Shown: one piece after another, positions 9,539 to 21,002 of the stretch
How the letters are laid out: every line of letters starts with the position of its first letter
Position numbering within the stretch: the first letter of the stretch is position 1
Assembly (NCBI RefSeq): GCF_000164865.1
Contig: NC_014618.1
Location: 434,001 to 498,000 of the forward strand
Direction: 5' to 3'
DNA length: 64,000 bases
Origin: [Enterobacter] lignolyticus SCF1
GTDB taxonomy: Bacteria; Pseudomonadota; Gammaproteobacteria; Enterobacterales; Enterobacteriaceae
The notes under the pieces: generated by a model
What the model was told of the DNA's origin: nothing
Databases searched by the model: none
The model's input: the letters and a program-made list of their open reading frames with translations, nothing else
Translations under genes and position numbers: made by a program

Positions 9539-10048
9539 TTAAGCACGGGCTTTCATGCGATCCAGTTTTTCGACCTTCTGGCGAATACGCTGCTGTTTCA
9601 GCGGGGACAGATAATCGATAAACAGCTTACCTACCAGATGATCCATTTCGTGCTGGATACAGATAGCCAGAAGGCCATCGGCGTTTAATTCAAACGGCTT
9701 GCCGTCACGATCGAGCGCGCGGACTTTTACCGTTTCGGCGCGAGGCACCAGCGCGCGCTGTTCAGGGACGGACAGACAGCCTTCTTCGATGCCCGTTTCG
9801 CCGTCTTTCTCAATCAGCTCAGGGTTAATCAGGACCAGCTGCTGTTCGCGATCCTCAGAAACATCGATAACGATGATACGCTGATGGATATCCACCTGGG
9901 TAGCAGCCAGACCAATGCCTTCTTCGGCGTACATCGTTTCGAACATATCATCAACGATACGCTGAATCTCTGCATTTACTTCTTGTACCGGCTCGGCGAC
10001 TTTGCGAAGGCGCTCGTCCGGAATGTGTAACACTTGCAAAACTGCCAT
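9539..10048 (-). CDS. def: Peptide deformylase
   Basis: Def is an Fe(II) enzyme that removes the N-formyl group from nascent proteins. The 169-residue protein shows all three family motifs: GIGLAATQ, EGCLS (metal ligand Cys) and QHEMDHL (HExxH with two His ligands and the catalytic Glu). First gene of the def-fmt-rsmB-trkA operon, divergent from dprA. Confidence 0.98.
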   Translation of the reverse strand: MAVLQVLHIPDERLRKVAEPVQEVNAEIQRIVDDMFETMYAEEGIGLAATQVDIHQRIIVIDVSEDREQQLVLINPELIEKDGETGIEEGCLSVPEQRALVPRAETVKVRALDRDGKPFELNADGLLAICIQHEMDHLVGKLFIDYLSPLKQQRIRQKVEKLDRMKARA

Positions 10049-10093
10049 AGTTATCCAGAGTTGAGTTCAGGAGTTGGAAAGATTATTACCTCT

Positions 10094-10123
10094 ATTCTAG
10101 ACAAATCCCCCTCTGATTGACAG
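10094..10123 (-). promoter_or_regulatory. Candidate def promoter
   Basis: On the minus strand CTGTCA (10118-10123) and TAGAAT (10094-10099) are 18 bp apart and read towards def, with about 35-40 bp of leader. It is the best sigma-70 match in the 131-bp region between def and dprA. I did not find an equally good promoter pointing to dprA. Confidence 0.5.
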
Positions 10124-10179
10124 CATCACTGACCAATCGCAAGGATTGCCGGAGCCGCTTATGGCAAGGAGAGAGGGAG

Positions 10180-11304
10180 ATGGCGCCCACTGAAATTTGG
10201 ATTCGTCTAATGTCGGTCAATGGGTTATACGGCGAGCGGATGCGTGAGGCTGCCGAAAAACTCATTTCCTTAGCCGCAGCCGGGAAGCTGGTGCCTGAAA
10301 ACGCCCCTCTGACGGCAAAACAGTTTGCCCAGTTTATGGCGTTTCCTGAATCGTCAGTGGAAAAAACGCTGCGCTGGCTTGATGCGCACGATCGCCATCT
10401 GCTGCTGGCGACGGACCCTTTATACCCCGAGTCGCTTCGCGCTATCGTCGATTACCCCGCCGCGCTTTTTGTCGCCGGGCCGCCGGAGCTGCTGTCATCC
10501 CAGCAGCTGGCCGTCGTCGGCAGCCGCAATCACAGCTGGTATGGCGAACGCTGGGGATGCGTGTTTTGTGAAACGCTGGCGAGGCATCAGCTGACGATAA
10601 CCAGCGGGCTGGCGCGGGGTATCGACAGCGTCGCGCACCGTGCCGCGCTGGCCGTCGGCGGTAAAACCGTTGCGGTTCTCGGCAATGGCCTGTTTCATCA
10701 CTATCCTCGCTGTCACGCATCGCTTGCCCAACACATCCTCGACAGCGGCGGTGCGCTGGTGTCGGAGTTTCCTCTCGATCAACCGCCACGGGCGCCGCAT
10801 TTCCCCCGACGCAACCGGATCATCAGCGGGCTCAGCCGGGGCGTGCTGGTGGTTGAAGCGGCGATAAAAAGCGGCTCTTTAGTGACGGCGCGCATCGCCG
10901 CCGAACAGGGAAGGGAGGTGTATGCGATCCCCGGGCCGCTGGGCAATCCAGGCTGTGAAGGACCGCACTGGCTGATCAAGCAGGGCGCCACGCCGGTGAC
11001 GTCGGCGGAGGAGATTCTTGAAAGCTTGCAGTATGGTTTACGCTGGTTGCCAGACAGGACTGAATTCTCAAATTATTCCATAGATACGGAAGAGGTAGCA
11101 TTGCCATTTCCGGCACTCCTGGCTAACGTAGGAGATGAGGTAACACCTGTTGACGTTGTCGCTGAACGTGCCGGCCAACCTGTGCCAGAAACGGTAGCCC
11201 AGCTGCTTGAACTGGAGTTAGCAGGATGGATCGCAGCTGTACCCGGCGGCTATGTCCGATTAAGGAGGGCATGCCATGTTCGACGTACTCATGTATTTGT
11301 TTGA
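10180..11304 (+). CDS. dprA: DNA-processing protein DprA (Smf)
   Basis: DprA binds incoming single-stranded DNA and loads RecA during transformation; in enterobacteria (named Smf) the role is less clear. I start at the ATG at 10180, behind a strong AGGAGAGAGGGAG, which gives 374 residues as in E. coli; an upstream in-frame ATG at 10117 adds 21 unrelated residues. An N-terminal SAM-like domain is followed by the Rossmann DprA domain with VVGSRNHSWYGERWG, TSGLARGIDSVAH and FPRRNRIISGLS, then a C-terminal winged helix. It overlaps smg by 29 bp. Confidence 0.94.
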   Translation: MAPTEIWIRLMSVNGLYGERMREAAEKLISLAAAGKLVPENAPLTAKQFAQFMAFPESSVEKTLRWLDAHDRHLLLATDPLYPESLRAIVDYPAALFVAGPPELLSSQQLAVVGSRNHSWYGERWGCVFCETLARHQLTITSGLARGIDSVAHRAALAVGGKTVAVLGNGLFHHYPRCHASLAQHILDSGGALVSEFPLDQPPRAPHFPRRNRIISGLSRGVLVVEAAIKSGSLVTARIAAEQGREVYAIPGPLGNPGCEGPHWLIKQGATPVTSAEEILESLQYGLRWLPDRTEFSNYSIDTEEVALPFPALLANVGDEVTPVDVVAERAGQPVPETVAQLLELELAGWIAAVPGGYVRLRRACHVRRTHVFV

Positions 11305-11749
11305 GACTTATATCCACAATGAAGCAGAAATGCGGGTGGATCAGGACAAACTGACACGGGATCTTACCGATGCGGGGTTTGATCGGGAAGACATTTATAA
11401 CGCTTTGTTATGGCTTGAGAAGTTAGCTGATTATCAGGAAGGCCTTGCCGAACCGATGCAGCTCGCTTCGGATCCGCTCTCCGTACGTATTTATACGGCT
11501 GAAGAGTGTGAAAGGTTAGATGCCAGTTGCCGGGGATTTTTGTTATTCCTGGAACAGATTCAGGTGCTGAACCTCGAAACGCGTGAAATGGTGATTGAGC
11601 GAGTCATGGCGCTGGATACCGCAGAATTTGAGCTGGAAGATCTGAAATGGGTCATTCTGATGGTTCTGTTTAATATCCCGGGCTGTGAAAATGCGTATCA
11701 ACAAATGGAAGAGTTACTCTTCGAAGTGAATGAAGGTATGCTGCACTAA
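11276..11749 (+). CDS. smg: DUF494 family protein Smg
   Basis: Conserved protein of 157 residues, mostly helical and acidic, of the DUF494 (Smg) family. The start MFDVLMYLFETYIHNEAEMR is typical. Its function is unknown; it always travels with dprA and yrdD in gamma-proteobacteria. The ribosome-binding site AAGGAGG lies within dprA and the two genes overlap by 29 bp, which suggests coupled translation. No motif gives a reaction. Confidence 0.93.
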   Translation: MFDVLMYLFETYIHNEAEMRVDQDKLTRDLTDAGFDREDIYNALLWLEKLADYQEGLAEPMQLASDPLSVRIYTAEECERLDASCRGFLLFLEQIQVLNLETREMVIERVMALDTAEFELEDLKWVILMVLFNIPGCENAYQQMEELLFEVNEGMLH

Positions 11750-11771
11750 TTTTGCAGCTACAAGAGTTGTT

Positions 11772-12329
11772 ATGGCCAAATCAGCACTGTTTTCGGTGCG
11801 TAAACATGAGCCCTGCCCGCAGTGCGGGGCCGAACTGGTTATTCGGTCCGGTAAGCACGGACCGTTTCTCGGTTGTTCCCATTATCCAGAATGTGATTAT
11901 GTCCGTCCCCTGAAGAGCCAGGCGGACGGACATATCGTTAAGGTTCTGGAGGGGCAGCTATGTCCTGCCTGCGGCGCTGAATTGGTGCTTAGGCAGGGGC
12001 GCTTCGGGATGTTCATCGGCTGCAGCCGCTACCCGGAGTGTGAGCATACGGAACTTATCGATAAGCCTGACGACACCTCCATCGCGTGTCCGCAGTGCCA
12101 TGAGGGCCATCTGGTTCAGCGCCGTTCGCGCTTCGGTAAAACCTTCCATTCCTGCGATCGCTACCCGGATTGCCAGTTTGTTATTAACGCTAAGCCTGTA
12201 GCCGGGGAGTGCCCCGAGTGCCATTACCCGCTGCTTATTGAAAAGAAAACGGCACAGGGCGTGAAGCGCTTTTGTGCCAGTAAACAATGTGGAAAGCCGA
12301 TACCGGCGGAACAAATCAGTGAACAGTAA
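11772..12329 (+). CDS. yrdD: Topoisomerase-type zinc-finger protein YrdD
   Basis: A 185-residue protein made of repeated C4 zinc ribbons like those at the C-terminus of topoisomerase I: CPQCGAELVIRSGKHGPFLGC, CPACGAELVLRQGRFGMFIGC and CPQCHEGHL...C-x5-C units, plus a last CPECHYP...C pair. No topoisomerase catalytic domain is present, so it is probably a nucleic-acid-binding protein; the role is unknown. The ATG at 11772 gives the family start MAKSALFSVR. It overlaps tsaC by 11 bp. Confidence 0.92.
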   Translation: MAKSALFSVRKHEPCPQCGAELVIRSGKHGPFLGCSHYPECDYVRPLKSQADGHIVKVLEGQLCPACGAELVLRQGRFGMFIGCSRYPECEHTELIDKPDDTSIACPQCHEGHLVQRRSRFGKTFHSCDRYPDCQFVINAKPVAGECPECHYPLLIEKKTAQGVKRFCASKQCGKPIPAEQISEQ

Positions 12330-12891
12330 CCTGCAAACAGAGTCCATCGCGCGTGCCGTTGCGGCGCTGAACAATAAAAATGTTATCGCCTATCCCACCG
12401 AAGCCGTATTTGGCGTCGGATGTGATCCGGACAGTGAAACTGCGGTCATGCGCCTGCTTGAGCTTAAGCAACGTCCCGTCGAGAAAGGGTTGATTCTGAT
12501 CGCGGCGAGCTTTGAGCAACTGAAGCCCTATATTGATGACTCAGTGCTGACGCCGGCGCAGCGCGAGGCGGTATTCGCCCGCTGGCCGGGTCCGGTCACC
12601 TTTGTCTTTCCTGCCCGTGAGCAAACGCCGCGCTGGCTTACCGGCAAGTTTGATTCTCTTGCCGTACGGGTTACCGACCATCCGCTGGTGGTGGCGCTAT
12701 GCGAGGCCTATGGCAAACCGCTGGTTTCCACCAGCGCGAACCTTACCGGGCTCCCGCCGTGCCGGACAACGGCAGAGGTGCTTGCGCAGTTCGGTGAGCA
12801 TTTTCCGGTCGTTGTCGGTGAAACCGGAGGGCGCCTGAACCCTTCTGAAATTCGCGATGCCCTGACGGGCGAACTCTTCCGCCAGGGGTAA
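12319..12891 (+). CDS. tsaC: L-threonylcarbamoyladenylate synthase TsaC
   Basis: TsaC makes threonylcarbamoyl-AMP from threonine, bicarbonate and ATP, the first step of t6A37 modification of tRNAs reading ANN codons. I chose the GTG at 12319, which gives the standard 190 residues starting (V)NSNLQ; the longer frame has no support. The YrdC fold shows VIAYPTEAVFGVGCDPD, LELKQRPVEKGLILI and the STSANLTG nucleotide loop. It overlaps the end of yrdD by 11 bp. Note that the tRNA-Thr gene in this window encodes a substrate of this pathway. Confidence 0.96.
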   Translation: MNSNLQTESIARAVAALNNKNVIAYPTEAVFGVGCDPDSETAVMRLLELKQRPVEKGLILIAASFEQLKPYIDDSVLTPAQREAVFARWPGPVTFVFPAREQTPRWLTGKFDSLAVRVTDHPLVVALCEAYGKPLVSTSANLTGLPPCRTTAEVLAQFGEHFPVVVGETGGRLNPSEIRDALTGELFRQG

Positions 12892-12895
12892 TACG

Positions 12896-13714
12896 ATGGA
12901 AACTTACGCGGTATTTGGTAACCCGATTGCTCACAGCAAGTCGCCCTTTATTCATCAGTGTTTTGCGCAGCAGCTGAAGATTGAACATCCTTATGGTCGC
13001 GTACTGGCGCCGCTGGATGATTTCCTGAATACCCTTGATGCGTTCTTTCGCCAGGGCGGCAAGGGCGCCAACGTGACGGTGCCGTTTAAAGAAGAGGCCT
13101 TCGCCAGAGCCGATGAGCTGACCGAGCGCGCGGCGCTCGCCGGAGCGGTGAATACGCTCAAGCGTCTGGAGGATGGCCGCCTGCTGGGGGACAACACCGA
13201 CGGTATCGGCCTGCTAAGCGACCTGGAACGGCTCTCCTTTATCAGGCCGGGCTGCCGTATTTTGCTGATTGGCGCTGGCGGCGCGGCGCGCGGCGTCATT
13301 TTGCCGCTTTTATCGCTGAACTGCGCGGTAACGATCGCCAACCGTACCTTTTCCCGGGCGCGCGAGCTGGCGAACCTCTTTGCCCACACGGGGAGCGTCG
13401 GGGCGATAGCGATGGAGGCGCTGGCGGAGTGTGAATTCGACCTCATCATTAATGCGACCTCCAGCGGAATAAGCGGGGATGTCCCGGCCATTCCAGCATC
13501 GCTGATCCACCCGACCGTCTACTGTTATGACATGTTCTATCAGAAAGGAACCACGCCGTTCCTTGCATGGTGTGAGCAGCACGGGGCAAAACATTGTGCT
13601 GACGGGCTCGGTATGCTGGTGGCCCAGGCGGCGCATGCGGTTTTACTGTGGCATGGCGTCTTGCCGCAGACGGAGCCGGTGATCGCTGCGCTTGGGCAGG
13701 AGCTTGCCCGATGA
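12896..13714 (+). CDS. aroE: Shikimate dehydrogenase (NADP+)
   Basis: AroE reduces 3-dehydroshikimate to shikimate with NADPH in aromatic amino acid synthesis. The 272-residue protein has the shikimate-binding motif NPIAHSKSPFIHQ, the catalytic KGANVTVPFKE (Lys) and the Rossmann glycine loop GAGGAARG followed by NRTFSRA for NADP phosphate. It is 4 bp after tsaC and its stop overlaps the yrdB start (ATGA). Another shikimate-pathway gene, aroQ, is in the window at 37126-37578. Confidence 0.97.
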   Translation: METYAVFGNPIAHSKSPFIHQCFAQQLKIEHPYGRVLAPLDDFLNTLDAFFRQGGKGANVTVPFKEEAFARADELTERAALAGAVNTLKRLEDGRLLGDNTDGIGLLSDLERLSFIRPGCRILLIGAGGAARGVILPLLSLNCAVTIANRTFSRARELANLFAHTGSVGAIAMEALAECEFDLIINATSSGISGDVPAIPASLIHPTVYCYDMFYQKGTTPFLAWCEQHGAKHCADGLGMLVAQAAHAVLLWHGVLPQTEPVIAALGQELAR

Positions 13715-13968
13715 ATCAGGCGATCCAGTTTCCCGATCGAGAAATGTGGGATGCGCAAAAGCATTGCATCTGCTTCCCGGCGTTGGTCAACGGGATGCAG
13801 ATGACCTGCGCCGTCGGCGCTGTGACGCTGGCGCATCGCTTCGGTGGGGATACGCCAGCACAGTGGTTAGAGGCTTTCAGGCTTCATCGCTGGGATCTTG
13901 AGGATGAAGCGGAAGCGGCGATTCGTGATAATTGCGAAGACGATCAGGGCTGGATCTGGTTGTCCTGA
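13711..13968 (+). CDS. yrdB: DUF1488 family protein YrdB
   Basis: Small 85-residue protein of the DUF1488 family, function unknown. The start MNQAIQFPDREMWDAQ at 13711 overlaps the aroE stop by 4 bp, so the two are translationally coupled. The middle CICFPALVNGMQMTCAV and acidic end EDDQGWIWLS are conserved. Its last 25 bp overlap the end of yrdA on the other strand. Confidence 0.92.
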   Translation: MNQAIQFPDREMWDAQKHCICFPALVNGMQMTCAVGAVTLAHRFGGDTPAQWLEAFRLHRWDLEDEAEAAIRDNCEDDQGWIWLS

Positions 13969-14498
13969 TCCAGATACTCGTCTTTCCATTTCACATAGTT
14001 GTTCGCCGAGTATTTCAACCCCTCCCGTTCGTCGTCTCTTAACGGCCTGATCTGTTTTACTGGGCTGCCGAGGTAAAGGTAGCCGCTTTCCAGGCGCTTG
14101 TTTTGCGGCACCAGGCTACCTGCCCCAATCATGACATCATCTTCAATCACCGCGCCGTCGAGTACGATAGACCCCATCCCGACAAGCACCCGATTTCCTA
14201 TGGTGCAGCCGTGCAGCATGACCTTGTGTCCAACGGTGACGTCGGCGCCGATAACCAGCGGGTTACCTTCAGGGTTATAAGAGGATTTGTGGGTCACGTG
14301 CAGAACGCTGCCATCCTGAATATTGGTGCGAGGACCGATCCCGACATAGTTAACGTCGCCGCGAATCGCGACCAACGGCCAGATACTGACATCGTCGGCA
14401 AGACGGACGTCGCCAATGACGACGCTGGTGGCGTCGATCATTATGCGCTGGCCCAGAGTGGGGCATATGGTTTTATAGGGACGGATATTTGCAGACAT
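13944..14498 (-). CDS. yrdA: Gamma-carbonic-anhydrase-like hexapeptide protein YrdA
   Basis: Trimeric left-handed beta-helix protein of 184 residues. The hexapeptide repeats (from about residue 20 to 140) and metal-type histidines in VLHVTHKSS and VGHKVMLHGCTIGNR are visible. It resembles gamma-class carbonic anhydrases, but enzymatic activity of enterobacterial YrdA is not established. It stands between yrdB (tail-to-tail overlap) and the rRNA operon, transcribed away from the rRNA promoters. Confidence 0.93.
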   Translation of the reverse strand: MSANIRPYKTICPTLGQRIMIDATSVVIGDVRLADDVSIWPLVAIRGDVNYVGIGPRTNIQDGSVLHVTHKSSYNPEGNPLVIGADVTVGHKVMLHGCTIGNRVLVGMGSIVLDGAVIEDDVMIGAGSLVPQNKRLESGYLYLGSPVKQIRPLRDDEREGLKYSANNYVKWKDEYLDQDNQIQP

Positions 14499-14638
14499 GA
14501 TTACCTCAATTACGATCGCTCAGAAGGGTATTATCGCCTTATAAGGGCGGGATTCGCCTCAAAAAATAAGCAGATCGTACGGGATCGCAGCAAAAAGAGT
14601 GAAAAAACAGCAGTTGGAAAAAAAGATCTAAAAAACAC

Positions 14639-14666
14639 TTGTGCTAAAAACTGGGATCCCTATAAT
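14639..14666 (+). promoter_or_regulatory. rRNA promoter P1
   Basis: TTGTGC (14639-14644), a 16-bp spacer and a perfect TATAAT (14661-14666), followed by the GC-rich discriminator GCGCCTCC that makes rRNA P1 sensitive to ppGpp/DksA and to the initiating nucleotide. Transcription should begin near 14675. Confidence 0.93.
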
Positions 14667-14746
14667 GCGCCTCCGTTGAGACGACAACGTGAAACACTTC
14701 ACCAGATGGTCGTAGCAACGAAGAGAAAAAATCCTGAAAATCAGGG

Positions 14747-14774
14747 TTGACTCTGAAAGAGGAAAGCGTAATAT
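14747..14774 (+). promoter_or_regulatory. rRNA promoter P2
   Basis: TTGACT (14747-14752), 16 bp, TAATAT (14769-14774), about 108 bp downstream of P1, the usual spacing for enterobacterial rRNA operons. Confidence 0.9.
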
Positions 14775-14812
14775 ACGCCACCTCGCGACAGAGCGCTGAA
14801 GCGCGTCGCAAC

Positions 14813-14824
14813 TGCTCTTTAACA
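14813..14824 (+). promoter_or_regulatory. rRNA leader boxA antitermination site
   Basis: TGCTCTTTAACA is the enterobacterial boxA bound by NusB-S10 (NusE), which with SuhB, S4 and Nus factors prevents Rho termination in rRNA genes. A second boxA core (TGCTCTTTAA, 16736-16745) lies before 23S. Confidence 0.9.
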
Positions 14825-14958
14825 ATTTATCAGACAATCTGTGTGGGCACTCAAAGTGACATGGATTCTTAATGTCCTCGGACACTAAATGAATACCAAG
14901 TCTCTGGAGTGAACACGTAATTCATTACGAAGTTTAATTCTAAGAGCATCAAACTTTT

Positions 14959-16499
<1,541 letters not shown>

Positions 16500-16585
16500 C
16501 CTTAAAGAACCTGCCTTTGTAGTGCTCACACAGATTGTCTGATGAAAAGTAAAAAGCAAGGCGTCTTGCCGAAGCAGACTTCAGT

Positions 16586-16661
16586 GTCCCCTTCGTCTAG
16601 AGGCCCAGGACACCGCCCTTTCACGGCGGTAACAGGGGTTCGAATCCCCTAGGGGACGCCA
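16586..16661 (+). tRNA. gltT-like: tRNA-Glu (UUC) in the 16S-23S spacer
   Basis: A 76-nt tRNA beginning GTCCCCTTCGTCTAGAGG and ending in encoded CCA. The anticodon stem CCGCC/GGCGG holds loop CTTTCAC with anticodon TTC (16620-16622); the T arm GGGGTTCGAATCCCC is normal. It is the only tRNA in this 356-bp spacer. The letter of the locus name is uncertain because the position corresponds to E. coli rrnD, which carries Ile and Ala tRNAs. Confidence 0.97.
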
Positions 16662-16698
16662 CTTGCTGGTTGTGTGAGTGAAAGTCGCCTGCCTCAGT

Positions 16699-16747
16699 AT
16701 CTCAAAACTGACTTCCGAGTCACGTTTGAGATATTTGCTCTTTAAAA
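16699..16747 (+). promoter_or_regulatory. Spacer boxB/boxA before 23S
   Basis: ATCTCAAAAC (16699-16708) pairs with GTTTGAGAT (16724-16732) to form a boxB-like hairpin, followed by the boxA core TGCTCTTTAA (16736-16745). It re-arms antitermination before 23S. The RNase III arm just before 23S (about 16837-16862) pairs with 19753-19779 behind it. Confidence 0.8.
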
Positions 16748-16855
16748 ATCTGGATCAAGCTGAAAATTGAAACGACACATCTTTAATGGTGTGTTCGAGT
16801 CTCTCAAATTATCGCAAGCCGGTGATGAATCGAAAGAAACATCTTCGGGTTGTGA

Positions 16856-19761
<2,906 letters not shown>

Positions 19762-19824
19762 ACAACGCCGAAGATGTTTTGGCGGATTTGAGACGATTTT
19801 CAGCCTGATACAGATAACAGAATT

Positions 19825-19944
19825 TGCCTGGCGGCAAAAGCGCGGTGGTCCCACCTGACCCCATGCCGAACTCAGAAGTGAAACGCCGTAGCGCCGATGG
19901 TAGTGTGGGGTCTCCCCATGTGAGAGTAGGGAACTGCCAGGCAT
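19825..19944 (+). rRNA. rrf: 5S ribosomal RNA, first copy
   Basis: 120 nt from TGCCTGGCGGC to CTGCCAGGCAT, the helix I ends being complementary. It differs from the second copy only at two positions that pair with each other (nt 3 and nt 118: C-G here). Confidence 0.98.
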
Positions 19945-19956
19945 CAAATTTAGTGT

Positions 19957-20032
19957 GCTGATATGGCTCAGTTGGTAGAGCGCACCCTTGGTAAGGGTGA
20001 GGTCCCCAGTTCGACTCTGGGTATCAGCACCA
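19957..20032 (+). tRNA. thrV: tRNA-Thr (GGU)
   Basis: A 76-nt tRNA beginning GCTGATATGGCTCAG and ending TATCAGCACCA. The anticodon stem CACCC/GGGTG carries loop TTGGTAA, anticodon GGT (19990-19992), reading ACC and ACU. The placement between two 5S genes is exactly that of thrV in E. coli rrnD. A37 is the expected t6A site made by the TsaC pathway. Confidence 0.97.
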
Positions 20033-20069
20033 GTTTTTAAGGTTAAAGTTCGGCAAGTTAAAAAGAATT

Positions 20070-20189
20070 TGTCTGGCGGCAAAAGCGCGGTGGTCCCACC
20101 TGACCCCATGCCGAACTCAGAAGTGAAACGCCGTAGCGCCGATGGTAGTGTGGGGTCTCCCCATGTGAGAGTAGGGAACTGCCAGACAT
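20070..20189 (+). rRNA. rrfF: 5S ribosomal RNA, second copy
   Basis: 120 nt from TGTCTGGCGGC to CTGCCAGACAT. Identical to the first copy except T3 and A118, which replace C3 and G118 and keep the base pair. The second 5S gene distal to thrV identifies this as the rrnD-type operon. Confidence 0.97.
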
Positions 20190-20197
20190 CAAACAAG

Positions 20198-20230
20198 CAA
20201 AAAGGCCATCCGAAAGGATGGCCTTTTTGC
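20198..20230. terminator. Bidirectional terminator of the rRNA operon and of yhdWXYZ
   Basis: GCAAAAAGGCCATCC (20198-20211 and neighbours) pairs perfectly with GGATGGCCTTTTTGC around a GAAA tetraloop (20212-20215). The A run and T run flank the stem symmetrically, so it works from both strands: for the rRNA operon on plus, and for yhdZ, which ends 7 bp away on minus. Confidence 0.95.
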
Positions 20231-20236
20231 TTTCTG

Positions 20237-20995
20237 CTAATGCAAAACCTGCGACAGAAATGCCCGCGTACGTTCTGATTTCGGGTGGGCAAAGAATTCG
20301 TCTGGCGGCGCCTGTTCCACAATTTCACCGCGATCCATAAAGATAACCCGGTCAGCAACGGTTCTGGCAAAACCCATCTCATGCGTGACGCAGAGCATCG
20401 TCATCCCCGACTGCGCAAGACCAATCATCGTATCAAGTACCTCTTTTACCATCTCCGGGTCCAGCGCGGAGGTAGGTTCATCGAACAGCATAATTTTCGG
20501 CTTCATGCACAGCGAACGCGCAATGGCGACACGCTGCTGCTGGCCGCCGGAGATCTGGCCAGGAAACTTGTTGGCGTGCTCAGTAATACGTACCCGCTCC
20601 AGGTAGTGCATCGCCAGGGCTTCCGCTTCCTTTTTCGGCATTTTTCGCACCCAAATAGGGGCCAACGTGCAGTTTTGCAGCACGGTCAGGTGGGGAAATA
20701 AATTGAAGTGCTGAAACACCATCCCGACTTCCTGACGGACGCGCTCGATATTGCGGATATCCTCGTTGAGCTCGATGCCATCGACAACAATCCGCCCCTG
20801 CTGATGCTCTTCAAGATGGTTAATACAGCGGATAGTCGTCGATTTTCCCGATCCTGAGGGACCGCACAGCACAATACGCTCACCGTGCTTAACGTTCAGG
20901 TTAATGTCTTTTAATACATGGAACTGGCCGTACCATTTATTCACGTTTTCCAGCGTAATCATCGCGTCGGCCGGTTGTAAGATCGTTTGACTCAT
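20237..20995 (-). CDS. yhdZ: Amino-acid ABC transporter ATP-binding protein YhdZ
   Basis: ATPase subunit of a polar amino-acid importer of the AapJQMP (general L-amino acid) type. The 252-residue protein has Walker A GPSGSGKST, Q-loop, signature SGGQQQR and Walker B IMLFDEPTSALD followed by the switch His (CVTHEMG). It is the last gene of yhdWXYZ, 7 bp after yhdY. The transported amino acids are not proven in E. coli. Confidence 0.95.
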   Translation of the reverse strand: MSQTILQPADAMITLENVNKWYGQFHVLKDINLNVKHGERIVLCGPSGSGKSTTIRCINHLEEHQQGRIVVDGIELNEDIRNIERVRQEVGMVFQHFNLFPHLTVLQNCTLAPIWVRKMPKKEAEALAMHYLERVRITEHANKFPGQISGGQQQRVAIARSLCMKPKIMLFDEPTSALDPEMVKEVLDTMIGLAQSGMTMLCVTHEMGFARTVADRVIFMDRGEIVEQAPPDEFFAHPKSERTRAFLSQVLH

Positions 20996-21002
20996 AGTGT
21001 CC

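Larger units (their letters stand above)
14499..14958 (+). promoter_or_regulatory. rRNA operon control region and leader
   Basis: This 460-bp stretch holds no protein gene. It contains an A-rich block (about 14580-14638) that fits an UP element and Fis-type sites, promoters P1 and P2, a boxB-like hairpin GCGCTGAAGCGC (14793-14804), boxA TGCTCTTTAACA (14813-14824) for the antitermination complex, and the 5' arm (14829-14851) of the RNase III processing stem that pairs with 16521-16543 behind 16S. Confidence 0.9.

Noticed and set aside
10117..10179. Longer N-terminus for dprA
   Set aside because: The extra 21 residues are not in the family and the ribosome-binding site fits the ATG at 10180.
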